Source: a virus
IMG/VR virus record: IMGVR_UViG_3300042868_001908
Span: 1-20,550 of that record
DNA: 20,550 bases
Direction: 5' to 3' (one strand)
Shown: positions 1 to 7,050 of the stretch, one piece after another
Layout of the letters: each line of letters starts with the position of its first letter
Position numbering within the stretch: position 1 is the stretch's first letter
The notes under the pieces: model-generated
What the model was told of the DNA's origin: nothing
The model's database searches: none
Seen by the model: the letters and a program-made list of their open reading frames with translations, nothing else
Position numbers and translations under genes: made by a program

Positions 1-266
1 TGGCCGCTGCTATTACGGCTGGTTTAGTAAACGTTAAAAAGATTGCATCTCAACAGTTTCAAACAAGTGGAACAACGCCAAGTGGCGGTTCAAACGCACC
101 AACTGGAGCAGCTCCTATGACTGCGAATTTTAATACAATCGGATCGAGCGGAATAAATCAGTTAGCGCAATTACAACAAACGCCTACACAAGCTTACGTA
201 GTTAGTGGCGAGGTAACAAGCGCACAAGCCTTAGACCGAAATAGAGTACAAAACGCTACATTATAA
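1..266 (+). CDS. Tail tape measure-like protein, C-terminal fragment
   Basis: This is an open frame entering from the left edge (first full codon at base 3), giving 87 residues to the TAA at 264-266. It is rich in Gly, Ser, Thr, Ala and Gln, then ends with a segment containing AYVVSGEVTSAQALDRNR. An ending of this kind (a short strand, then a small helix with a Q/N-x-L pattern) is what I associate with the C-termini of long tape-measure proteins of Bacteroidota phages. Tape-measure proteins set tail length and are ejected with the DNA. The assignment rests on this tail only, since the helical and membrane-like parts lie outside the window. A fibre or other long tail protein is possible. The next gene starts 11 bases downstream. 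Confidence 0.5.
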   Translation, partial: AAAITAGLVNVKKIASQQFQTSGTTPSGGSNAPTGAAPMTANFNTIGSSGINQLAQLQQTPTQAYVVSGEVTSAQALDRNRVQNATL

Positions 267-277
267 GTTTAATAGTT

Positions 278-1171
278 ATGGCAAAAGTTGAAATAATAGA
301 ACTACTAATAGACGACACAAAATTAGAAGCTGGTATTAATGCGGTTTCAGTTGTTGAAAGTCCAGCGATTGAAGAAAACTTTATAGCGTTAAAAAAGCAC
401 GAAGTTGAACTAAAAGAAGTAGATGCGGAAAAACGTATTTTGATGGGTGCGGCTTTAGTGCCTAATAAACAAATTTACCGTAGAAACAAGGACAAAGAAT
501 TCTATATTTACTTCAGTGAGGACACGGTACGCAAAGCAAGTGAATTGTTTTTGATGCGCTCAAATCAAAACAACGCTACCTACGAACACGAACGCAAAAT
601 ACTTGACGGAATGAGTGTAGTTGAAAGCTGGATAATTGAAGACGAAAAGACGGATAAAAGCCGATTATATAACTTTAATTTACCAAAGGGAACTTGGATG
701 ATTTCAATGAAAGTAAACAACGACGATGTTTGGCAAAAGGTAAAAGACGGCGAAGTAAAAGGATTTAGTATTGAAGGACACTTTGTAGACAAGTACGAAA
801 TGAGTTTACAACAAAACGAAGAAGACGAAATAATAGCATTCCTAAAAGAAATACTGGATACTAAATTAGAAACGTATAACGACTATCCGAAAGAAGCAAG
901 CGAAAACGCGAAGATAGCATTACGCTACGCTGAAGAAAACGGTTGGGGTGACTGCGGTACGCCCGTAGGAAAAGCACGTGCTAATCAACTTGCAAACGGC
1001 GAAAATATAAGTAGAGAAACTATTTCTCGAATGGCTTCATTTGCACGCCACAAAGAAAATTCACAAAAGGAATTAGGGGACGGCTGCGGACGTTTAATGT
1101 GGTTAAGTTGGGGAGGAGATGCAGGCATTGAGTGGGCGCAAAGAAAATTAGAACAAATAGATAATAAATAG
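278..1171 (+). CDS. Prohead protease, XkdF-like, with C-terminal capsid-associated domain
   Basis: 297 residues. Residues 50-170 look like the XkdF/S78-type prohead protease fold: GAALVPNK near 57, a YEHE motif with candidate catalytic His104, and GFSIEG with candidate nucleophile Ser164. Such proteases cleave scaffold and capsid N-termini during head maturation. Residues 200-294 form a separate domain (YPKEASENAKIALRYAEENG, then GTPVGKARANQL, then GCGRLMWLSWGG) that I recognise as a recurrent C-terminal module of phage head proteins; its function is unknown. Residues 38-48 carry KHEVEL, shared with the next small genes. The position directly before scaffold and capsid genes supports the role. 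The third catalytic residue was not identified. Confidence 0.8.
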   Translation: MAKVEIIELLIDDTKLEAGINAVSVVESPAIEENFIALKKHEVELKEVDAEKRILMGAALVPNKQIYRRNKDKEFYIYFSEDTVRKASELFLMRSNQNNATYEHERKILDGMSVVESWIIEDEKTDKSRLYNFNLPKGTWMISMKVNNDDVWQKVKDGEVKGFSIEGHFVDKYEMSLQQNEEDEIIAFLKEILDTKLETYNDYPKEASENAKIALRYAEENGWGDCGTPVGKARANQLANGENISRETISRMASFARHKENSQKELGDGCGRLMWLSWGGDAGIEWAQRKLEQIDNK

Positions 1172-1174
1172 AAT

Positions 1175-1615
1175 ATGAAAAAAATGAATAACATTTTAAA
1201 AATGATTTCGCAAATGGATGCGAATGCTAACGAAGTAAAGTTAGCAAAACACGAAGTTCAATTAAGCGCTTTCGATAATTTAGAAAAAAAGTTTAAAGAT
1301 GTTAATTTAGAATTGTCTAATTTTTTAGATAAAGAAATAACTGAAATAAATAATGTAATATCAAGAAGTTCAAATATCAAAACTATTATAGACCAATATA
1401 AGCCTTTACAAGACGAAATGGAAAAGTTAAGTAAAATGATAAAGGAATTAGGGCTTGGAGATACATTTACTCATAACGCTTTTGCAATTAGTGTTAACGC
1501 AAATAATAGAATTAAAAATTATAATAAGCATTTAACTGATACGGTTCAAAAATTAGAATCAGCAAGAAGTAATTTTAAAATGATTGGTATTCCTGACGCT
1601 ATCAAAAACAAATAA
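1175..1615 (+). CDS. Small helical head-region protein (HEVEL motif)
   Basis: 146 residues, predicted almost entirely helical with heptad-like Leu/Ile spacing, so probably coiled coil. Residues 24-42 (LAKHEVQLSAFDNLEKKFK) match the N-terminal part of the protein at 1848-2201 (LASHEVELGAIDDLQNKYK), which makes the two likely paralogues. It lies three bases after the protease and directly abuts the next gene. Its place between protease and capsid genes suggests an assembly, scaffold-like or internal head protein, but that is inferred from position. The ATG at 1175 follows the upstream stop with no strong ribosome site; a second in-frame Met at codon 4 is an alternative start. Confidence 0.7.
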   Translation: MKKMNNILKMISQMDANANEVKLAKHEVQLSAFDNLEKKFKDVNLELSNFLDKEITEINNVISRSSNIKTIIDQYKPLQDEMEKLSKMIKELGLGDTFTHNAFAISVNANNRIKNYNKHLTDTVQKLESARSNFKMIGIPDAIKNK

Positions 1616-1810
1616 ATGAGAACAGCAAGTAAAGTTAGTCCGCGTGGTGGTAAACGTGGGTGCCTATGTAAAGACGGAAAATACCACAAAGATTGTTGTG
1701 ACGGTAGTTTAGAAGCGCAAGGAATAGGTAAAACAGCCAGCGTAACGCCTCAAAATGTAACGATAACAGATAACAACGGAGTACGCACGATAGTACGTCA
1801 AAACGGCTAA
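1616..1810 (+). CDS. Short Cys-rich protein of Bacteroidota phage head regions
   Basis: 64 residues. It has a basic N-terminus and a compact cluster CLCKDGKYHKDCCDG containing four Cys and one His, followed by AQGIG, then a polar beta-like C-terminus with NVTITDNNGVRTIV. The Cys/His cluster looks able to bind a metal such as zinc, or to form a redox site. I recognise this motif as recurrent beside capsid genes in Bacteroidota phages, but no function is known to me. The ATG immediately follows the upstream TAA (TAAATG), so the two are translationally close. A minor virion component or assembly factor is the likeliest role. Confidence 0.7.
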   Translation: MRTASKVSPRGGKRGCLCKDGKYHKDCCDGSLEAQGIGKTASVTPQNVTITDNNGVRTIVRQNG

Positions 1811-1847
1811 AAAAGGAACAAGTAAAAATTTTAAAAGTTAATAAGTT

Positions 1848-2201
1848 ATGAATACACTAAAAACAGTTTTCGGAAAACTATTCAAAGAAGAAACACAATT
1901 GGCTTCGCACGAAGTTGAATTAGGAGCTATTGACGATTTGCAAAACAAATACAAAGCTATTGCAAGTAAAGCACCTAAAATAAAAGAATTGTTATTGTCA
2001 AATGCAACTGAATTAAGAAAAGTTGTAAAAGAATTAAATGATTTGCAAAGTGATTCTCAAAAATTAGTTGAGATGGCTAAATTTTTAGGAGCTGATTCAG
2101 TAGAAAAAACAGCCGCACAATTATTTGAAACTACTGGAAATTTAGCAAGTTCTTGGGGTTCTTTAGCAATTAACATTGAACAATCAGTAAAGAAAATATA
2201 A
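1848..2201 (+). CDS. Small helical head-region protein, paralogue of the 1175-1615 product
   Basis: 117 residues, nearly all helical. Residues 17-35 (LASHEVELGAIDDLQNK) align with residues 24-40 of the 146-residue protein upstream, and the same HEVEL core appears at residues 41-45 of the protease. The remainder is a Lys/Glu/Leu-rich amphipathic helix bundle ending in Ser/Asn-rich helices. Position between protease and scaffold suggests a role in head assembly or as an internal protein; no enzymatic motif is visible. The start is preceded by an A-rich leader (AAGTTAATAAGTT). Confidence is high that it is a gene and low for function. Confidence 0.7.
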   Translation: MNTLKTVFGKLFKEETQLASHEVELGAIDDLQNKYKAIASKAPKIKELLLSNATELRKVVKELNDLQSDSQKLVEMAKFLGADSVEKTAAQLFETTGNLASSWGSLAINIEQSVKKI

Positions 2202-2211
2202 ATAAATAAAA

Positions 2212-2787
2212 ATGAAAAATAGCCTAATCAATCAAATCAAAACTTTACTTGGAATGGAAGTAAAACTTGAACAAATGAAACTAATGGATGGCGTAACAGT
2301 TCTTGAAGCTGATATGTTTGAAGCTGGTAACGAAATATTCGTAGTAACGGAAGACGAACAAAAAATACCCGTGCCAGTAGGAGAATACGAAATGGAAGAC
2401 GGTCGTATGTTAATCGTTGTTGAAGAAGGAATTATTTCCGAAATTAAAGAAAAGGTTGAAGAAGAAGAAGTAGAAGTTGAAGAACCTATCGAAGAAGAAG
2501 CGAAAAAAGAACAAGAAATGGAAACAGCTAAAAGCGCTCCTAAAAAAGTAGTTGAAAGCACAATCAAAGAAAGTTTCTTTTCGGAAATTGAAGCGTTAAA
2601 AAAAGAGAACGAAACGCTAAAAGCTGAATTAAGCAAATTGAACGAGGTTAAAGAAGTTGAACTATCTGAAGAAGTTAAACCAATTTCTTTTAACCCTGAA
2701 AACGAAAACAAAGTTGAGTCTATAAAATTTGCGTCTAAAAGACCACGCACAATTATGGATTCAGTTTTAAACAAACTAAATAAGTAA
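2212..2787 (+). CDS. Capsid scaffold-like protein
   Basis: 191 residues in three parts. Residues 20-80 form a small beta-rich domain (VTVLEADMFEAGNEIFVV, then KIPVPVGEYEMEDGRMLIV). Residues 80-105 are extremely acidic, dominated by Glu and Val. Residues 115-150 are a coiled coil (EIEALKKENETLKAELSKL), and a basic C-terminus follows (KFASKRPRTIMDSVLNKLNK). Acidic, helical, with a basic C-terminal helix-turn-helix-like tail and located just before the capsid gene: this is the usual profile of a scaffolding protein, whose basic tail binds the coat protein. The N-terminal domain is a common companion in Bacteroidota phages. The role is inferred from composition and position. Confidence 0.6.
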   Translation: MKNSLINQIKTLLGMEVKLEQMKLMDGVTVLEADMFEAGNEIFVVTEDEQKIPVPVGEYEMEDGRMLIVVEEGIISEIKEKVEEEEVEVEEPIEEEAKKEQEMETAKSAPKKVVESTIKESFFSEIEALKKENETLKAELSKLNEVKEVELSEEVKPISFNPENENKVESIKFASKRPRTIMDSVLNKLNK

Positions 2788-2807
2788 TAATTTAAAAAAC
2801 AAAAAAA

Positions 2808-3230
2808 ATGAGTACAACATTAACAAGTATCTCAAATGATTCTTTACGTCAAGTAGGTGTAATTGAAACATTGACAGGTGCAACAACTTTAACTGCTGAA
2901 GATAGCGGTAAAGTATTTATCTTAAACGCTGCTGCTGGAGCGCAAATTACACTACCAGCGGTTGCTGATGGCGCTGGACAATCTTACAAGTTTGTAGTGG
3001 GTGGATTATTTGCAACAACTGCTTGGACTATTAAAGCGGCTACAAACAAAATTCAAGGTGGTGTTATCGTGAATAGCGTTAACGTACCTGGTGCTGATGA
3101 AAACACGATTACGTTTTCGGCTTCTAATGACACAATCGGAGATTTCGTTGAATTAGTAGGTGACGGAACAAACTGGTATGTTTTCGGATTGGGAACTGCT
3201 TCTGGAGCAATTACTTTAACCGTAGTATAA
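2808..3230 (+). CDS. Beta-rich capsid decoration-like protein
   Basis: 140 residues rich in Ala, Thr, Gly and Val, with the pattern LTAEDSGKVFILNAAAGAQ, TLPA, YKFVVG, TIKA and NWYVFG that repeats in phage beta-sandwich surface proteins. It lies 21 bases before the capsid gene, the place taken by decoration proteins in many siphophages, so it may coat the mature head. A domain of the same layout occurs in the product at 7845-8288 (ADANKIIKVDN, LRIP, TLIKIGTNEWVLSGD). A fibre or knob protein is the alternative. The upstream leader is a pure A-rich run. Confidence 0.55.
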   Translation: MSTTLTSISNDSLRQVGVIETLTGATTLTAEDSGKVFILNAAAGAQITLPAVADGAGQSYKFVVGGLFATTAWTIKAATNKIQGGVIVNSVNVPGADENTITFSASNDTIGDFVELVGDGTNWYVFGLGTASGAITLTVV

Positions 3231-3253
3231 ATAAAATAAAAAACTAAATAAAA

Positions 3254-4219
3254 ATGGAAAAAATTAACCTATCAACTACTCAAAGCATTACTACAACGTA
3301 TGCTGGTGAGTTCGCTGGAAAATATATCGCTGCGGCTTTGTTAAGCGCTCCAACCTTGGAGAAAGGCGGTATTACTATTATGCCTAACGTGAAATATAAG
3401 CAGGTAATTAAGCGTGTCAGTACAGATGACATCATCAAAAATGCGACGTGCGATTTCGACCCTACGTCAACAGTTACTTTAACTGAAAAAATTCTTCAAC
3501 CTGAATCTTTTCAAGTTAACTTACAATTGTGTAAATCTGATTTTAGACAAGATTGGGATGCAATTCAAATGGGATATTCTGCATTCGACGTTTTGCCAAA
3601 ATCATTTGCTGATTTCTTAATCGCTCACGCTGCTGAAAAAGTTGCTGCTGGGATGGAAACTTCTATTTGGAGAGGTGTTAACGCAACTGCTGGACAATTC
3701 GCTGGTTTAATGACACAATTAACTACTGACGCTGCTTTACCAGCTGCTCAAGAAATTGCTGGTACTACTGTTGACGCTACTAACGTTGTTGCTCAATTAG
3801 GTTCAATCGTTGACGCTTTGCCAGCTGCATTGTACGGTAAAGAAGATTTAACTTTGTATGTTTCTAATAACATTTATAGAGCTTACGTTCGTGCTTTGGG
3901 TGGCTTCGCTGCTTCAGGAGTAGGAGCTAACGGTTATGACAACAAAGGAACAAACCAAGTATTAAATGACTTGTATTTCGATGGTGTTAAAATATTCTTA
4001 GCTAACGGACTTGCTGCCAATACTGCGTTACTTTCTCAAACTTCTAACTTGTACTTTGCGACTGGTTTAATGAATGATATGAACGAAGTTAAAGTTATTG
4101 ATATGGGTGATATTGACGGTTCGCAAAATGTACGCGTAGTAATGCGATTTACTGCGGATGCGAAATACGGTTTTGCTTCTGACTTAGTTACTTACGGAAT
4201 CGTTAACTCGGCTAACTAA
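3254..4219 (+). CDS. Major capsid protein (HK97 fold)
   Basis: 321 residues with the layout of Bacteroidota-phage HK97-type coat proteins: an N-terminal arm (TTTYAGEFAGKYIAAALLSA), the segment LCKSDFRQDWDAIQMG, then SFADFLIAHAAEKVAAGMET followed by IWRG, a large middle region with the Ala/Gly-rich A-domain, and a C-terminus ending in strands (QNVRVVMRFTADAKYGFASD). Codon use is the most GC-rich in the region (many GCT codons), as expected for a very highly expressed product. The gene is followed at once by a strong terminator, which fits capsid being the end of its transcription unit. It forms the icosahedral shell after protease maturation. Confidence 0.9.
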   Translation: MEKINLSTTQSITTTYAGEFAGKYIAAALLSAPTLEKGGITIMPNVKYKQVIKRVSTDDIIKNATCDFDPTSTVTLTEKILQPESFQVNLQLCKSDFRQDWDAIQMGYSAFDVLPKSFADFLIAHAAEKVAAGMETSIWRGVNATAGQFAGLMTQLTTDAALPAAQEIAGTTVDATNVVAQLGSIVDALPAALYGKEDLTLYVSNNIYRAYVRALGGFAASGVGANGYDNKGTNQVLNDLYFDGVKIFLANGLAANTALLSQTSNLYFATGLMNDMNEVKVIDMGDIDGSQNVRVVMRFTADAKYGFASDLVTYGIVNSAN

Positions 4220-4234
4220 AAAACATAAACTATA

Positions 4235-4270
4235 ATAAAGGGTGGTGCAATATACACCACCTTTTTTTTT
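4235..4270 (+). terminator. Rho-independent terminator after the capsid gene
   Basis: A perfect 7-bp GGTGGTG (4241-4247) / CACCACC (4255-4261) stem has a 7-base loop and nine T residues following. It ends the scaffold-decoration-capsid unit. Confidence 0.9.
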
Positions 4271-4293
4271 GTTAAACTTTAAAAAATAATAAA

Positions 4294-4869
4294 ATGAGCT
4301 GTGATATAACAAATGGTAGAATAGAACAATGTAAAGATTCCGTTTCGGGATTGAAAGCAATTTACTTCATTAACTACGATGACTTAAATTCCGACGATGT
4401 TACGTACGACGCTACGGACACGGACTTAATAAATGACTGGACGCCTATTGGAACTGGTGCTTTACAGTTGTATAAGTACGAATTAAAAGGTGCTAATAGT
4501 TTTGAAACTACAATCAATTCAAGCCGCGATAACGGTACTACTTTCTTTCAACAAACACTTACTATTCAATTAAAAAGACAAGACGTTACAACGCATAAAA
4601 ACGTAAAACTACTTGCTTACGGACGTCCGAGAATAGTTGTAAGAACAATGACTGACCAATTCTTTTTGATGGGACTTACACAAGGTGCTGATGTTACTGC
4701 GGGGACTGTATCGAGTGGTAGTGCCTTAGGTGATTTTAATGGTTATAATTTGACTTTCGAAGCGATGGAAGTTTCACCTGCTAATTTCCTTGACATTACT
4801 GACGAAGCTGGTTTAAAAACTTTGTTTGAAGACGGTACAGGAACGGACGCACAAATAGTTACTGCTTAA
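4294..4869 (+). CDS. Probable tail tube (major tail) protein
   Basis: 191 residues, beta-rich, beginning MSCDITNGRIEQCKDSVSG. Later segments include SFETTINSSRDNGTTFFQQT, then TIQLKRQDVTTHKNVKLLAYG and GYNLTFEAMEVSPANFLD. This family is common just after the capsid gene in Bacteroidota phages, and its strand pattern (a central sheet and the late GYxLTFxAxE strand) suits a tail-tube fold. The assignment is from recognition of the family and its strand pattern, not from a catalytic motif. It is isolated between two terminators (4235-4270 and 4895-4924), so it may be a single-gene unit fed by readthrough. Confidence 0.55.
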   Translation: MSCDITNGRIEQCKDSVSGLKAIYFINYDDLNSDDVTYDATDTDLINDWTPIGTGALQLYKYELKGANSFETTINSSRDNGTTFFQQTLTIQLKRQDVTTHKNVKLLAYGRPRIVVRTMTDQFFLMGLTQGADVTAGTVSSGSALGDFNGYNLTFEAMEVSPANFLDITDEAGLKTLFEDGTGTDAQIVTA

Positions 4870-4894
4870 TTTCTTTCTTCTATATACTTGCGCA

Positions 4895-4924
4895 AAAGAC
4901 ACTTACTTCGGTAGGTGTTTTTTG
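4895..4924 (+). terminator. Rho-independent terminator, TTCG tetraloop
   Basis: Stem ACACTTAC (4899-4906) / GTAGGTGT (4911-4918) with one G.T pair and a TTCG loop, followed by a T-run. It is closely related in sequence to the terminator at 10548-10576. Confidence 0.85.
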
Positions 4925-4948
4925 TTTAAGCACAAAATCGTACTTTTG
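4921..4948 (+). promoter_or_regulatory. Bacteroidota-type promoter candidate before the portal operon
   Basis: TACTTTTG at 4941-4948 matches the -7 consensus TAnnTTTG. TTTG at 4921-4924 could serve as the -33 box, but the 16-base spacer is shorter than the usual 17-23 and it overlaps the terminator tail. The next gene starts 13 bases after the -7 element. Confidence 0.5.
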
Positions 4949-4961
4949 ACGTTTATAATAT

Positions 4962-5294
4962 ATGATTATTCTAACTACTTCTACAAATGACCAAGACTTT
5001 GTGTTTATACCACGAAATAAAGTTTTTGATTATGTAGCTATTACGGACGATCAAACGAACGTAACAACTGAAATAACTGGTTACACTTACACACAAGGGG
5101 AATATTACGATACGTTTGAAGCTGAATTTAATTTAGTAGAAAATCATTTTTACGATTTGGTATTTATTAACGGTGCTACGGTAGTTTATAAGGATAGGAT
5201 ATTTTGTACTAATCAAAGTGTTTCGAGTTTTTCAGTAAACAAAAACCAATATACTGCTAATAGTACCACAAATGAATTTATAGTTTATGAGTAA
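4962..5294 (+). CDS. Small beta-sandwich protein upstream of the portal
   Basis: 110 residues, almost wholly beta by pattern (DFVFIPRNKVFDYVAITDD, then FEAEFNLVENHFYDLVF, then VVYKDRIFCTNQ). I recognise similar proteins next to portal genes in Bacteroidota phages but know no function. It overlaps the portal by 8 bases in another frame, so the two are co-translated. A neck, tail or head-surface component is plausible. The ATG at 4962 comes 13 bases after the -7 box, which would leave a very short 5' leader. Confidence 0.65.
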   Translation: MIILTTSTNDQDFVFIPRNKVFDYVAITDDQTNVTTEITGYTYTQGEYYDTFEAEFNLVENHFYDLVFINGATVVYKDRIFCTNQSVSSFSVNKNQYTANSTTNEFIVYE

Positions 5295-7050
5295 TATACA
5301 CGTTTTAGAATTAAGTTCTTATACAACGCCCGTAATTCAAGAGTCGAAAAGAGACGCTTGGGTTGAGTTTGGCGAAGATAATAATTACTTTCAGTTTATC
5401 ATTGATAGGTACGTTAATTCAACTACTAATAGCTCGGTAATAAACAACGTTAATAGATTAATTTACGGTCGTGGGTTGAGTGCGTTAGATGCAAGTAAAA
5501 AGCCAAATGAGTACGCTCAAATGATGGCTTTATTTCATGCTGATTGTATTCGTAAAATAGTACTGGATAGAAAAATGTTTGGTCAATTTGCAATGCAAAT
5601 ACATTATTCACAAGACCACAAAAGAATTTTAAAAGCATATCATATACCAGTGAATTTATTACGTGCTGAAAAGTGTAATAAGGACGGTGAAATAGAAGGT
5701 TATTATTATTCAGATAATTGGTTGGACGTAAAAAAATACGCACCTAAAAGAATACCAGCTTTCGGATATTCAAACGAACAAATAGAAATTCTTTATTCAA
5801 AGCCGTATGCGGTTGGAATGAAATATTACGCTTTGCCTGATTATCAGGGAGGGTTACCGTATGCAAAGTTAGAAGAAGAAATTGCTGATTACCTAATTAA
5901 TGAAGTTCAAAAAGGCTTCGCTGGACGGGTTGTAATTAACTTTAATAATGGCGTTCCAACTGAAGAACAACAACAAATTATTACGGGAAAAGTAAAAAGT
6001 CAATTAACTGGGCCGCGTGGCGAAAAGGTTATTATAGGATTTAATAATAACCAAGAAAGCAAAACAACGGTTGACACAATGCCAGTTAACGATGCTCCAG
6101 ACTTGTATAATTCATTAAGTGAGGAATGCGTAAAGAAAATTATGTTAGCGCATAACGTTACTTCGCCGCTTCTTTTCGGTTTAGGTTCGGCTAATGGTTT
6201 TAGTTCAAACGCTGATGAATTAAAAAACGCTTCTATTTTGTTTGACAATATGGTTATTAAACCTATTCAAGACCAAATAATAGATGCCTTTGATAAAATT
6301 TTAGCATTTAACAGTGTTTCTTTGAAGTTATTCTTTAAAACGTTACAACCTTTGGAGTTCGTAGATTTAGAAAACGCACAAAACGAAGAGCAAGTTGCTG
6401 AAGAAACAGGAACGGAACTAAGTAAAGATTTTAAGATAGCTGAAGCGTTAATTAATTTAGGCGAAGACGAACCCGAAAACTCGATTCTAATAGACGAATA
6501 CGAAGTAGATTATGATTCGGACGACAAAGAGAATGAAACGCTTTCTAAAGAGCCTAAACAATCGTTTTTAAGCAAAATAGTAAACTTAGTTTCAACGGGC
6601 GACAATAGACCTAATATTTCAAGTAAGCAAGACGAAGTAATTGAAGGTATTAAATTCATTACAAGATACGTTTATGCTGGTAAAACAAGCGCTGATAGTC
6701 GTGAATTTTGTAATAGAATGATAGCGGCTAATAAGATTTACCGTAAAGAAGATATTATTAAAATGGGTTCTGAAGTAGTAAACAAAGGTTGGGGACCACG
6801 TGGTGCAGATACATATTCAATTTGGTTCTATAAAGGTGGTGGTAATTGTAACCACCGTTGGAATAAACGTGTTTACGCTACATTTAGCGGTAAAGCAATT
6901 GACGTTAATAGTAAAGAGTTAAAACAAGTTGCGGTACGTAAAGCTGAAAAGTTAGGGTACGTCGTAAAGAATGATTCTAAAGTAAGTCAATTACCTAAGG
7001 ATATGCCAAATAACGGATTTTTACCAACTAATAAAATATACGGGGAATAA
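5287..7050 (+). CDS. Portal protein with C-terminal Cys/His head domain
   Basis: 587 residues. Residues 1-400 follow the portal layout: an N-terminal wing, VIPVNLLR-like strands around 118-124, TGPRGEKVIIGF (238-249), then the helix-rich stem SEECVKKIMLAHNVTSPLLFGL and the clip/crown region. The portal forms the dodecameric DNA gate at the head vertex. After an acidic linker (about 410-445), residues 448-540 form an extra domain with REFCNRM (Cys near 475) and GGGNCNHRW (Cys near 521, His near 523). That pattern I associate with C-termini of phage minor head/morphogenesis proteins, and it could bind metal. The gene lies downstream of capsid, reversed from the common order, and overlaps the next gene as TAATG. 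Confidence 0.8.
   Translation: MSNIHVLELSSYTTPVIQESKRDAWVEFGEDNNYFQFIIDRYVNSTTNSSVINNVNRLIYGRGLSALDASKKPNEYAQMMALFHADCIRKIVLDRKMFGQFAMQIHYSQDHKRILKAYHIPVNLLRAEKCNKDGEIEGYYYSDNWLDVKKYAPKRIPAFGYSNEQIEILYSKPYAVGMKYYALPDYQGGLPYAKLEEEIADYLINEVQKGFAGRVVINFNNGVPTEEQQQIITGKVKSQLTGPRGEKVIIGFNNNQESKTTVDTMPVNDAPDLYNSLSEECVKKIMLAHNVTSPLLFGLGSANGFSSNADELKNASILFDNMVIKPIQDQIIDAFDKILAFNSVSLKLFFKTLQPLEFVDLENAQNEEQVAEETGTELSKDFKIAEALINLGEDEPENSILIDEYEVDYDSDDKENETLSKEPKQSFLSKIVNLVSTGDNRPNISSKQDEVIEGIKFITRYVYAGKTSADSREFCNRMIAANKIYRKEDIIKMGSEVVNKGWGPRGADTYSIWFYKGGGNCNHRWNKRVYATFSGKAIDVNSKELKQVAVRKAEKLGYVVKNDSKVSQLPKDMPNNGFLPTNKIYGE

Noticed and set aside
2232-2774. Long open frame on the minus strand (180 residues) opposite the scaffold gene
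   Set aside because: It is a mirror of the Glu/Lys-rich low-complexity codons of the + strand gene (Ser/Phe/Thr-rich product), with no start context, promoter or family match.
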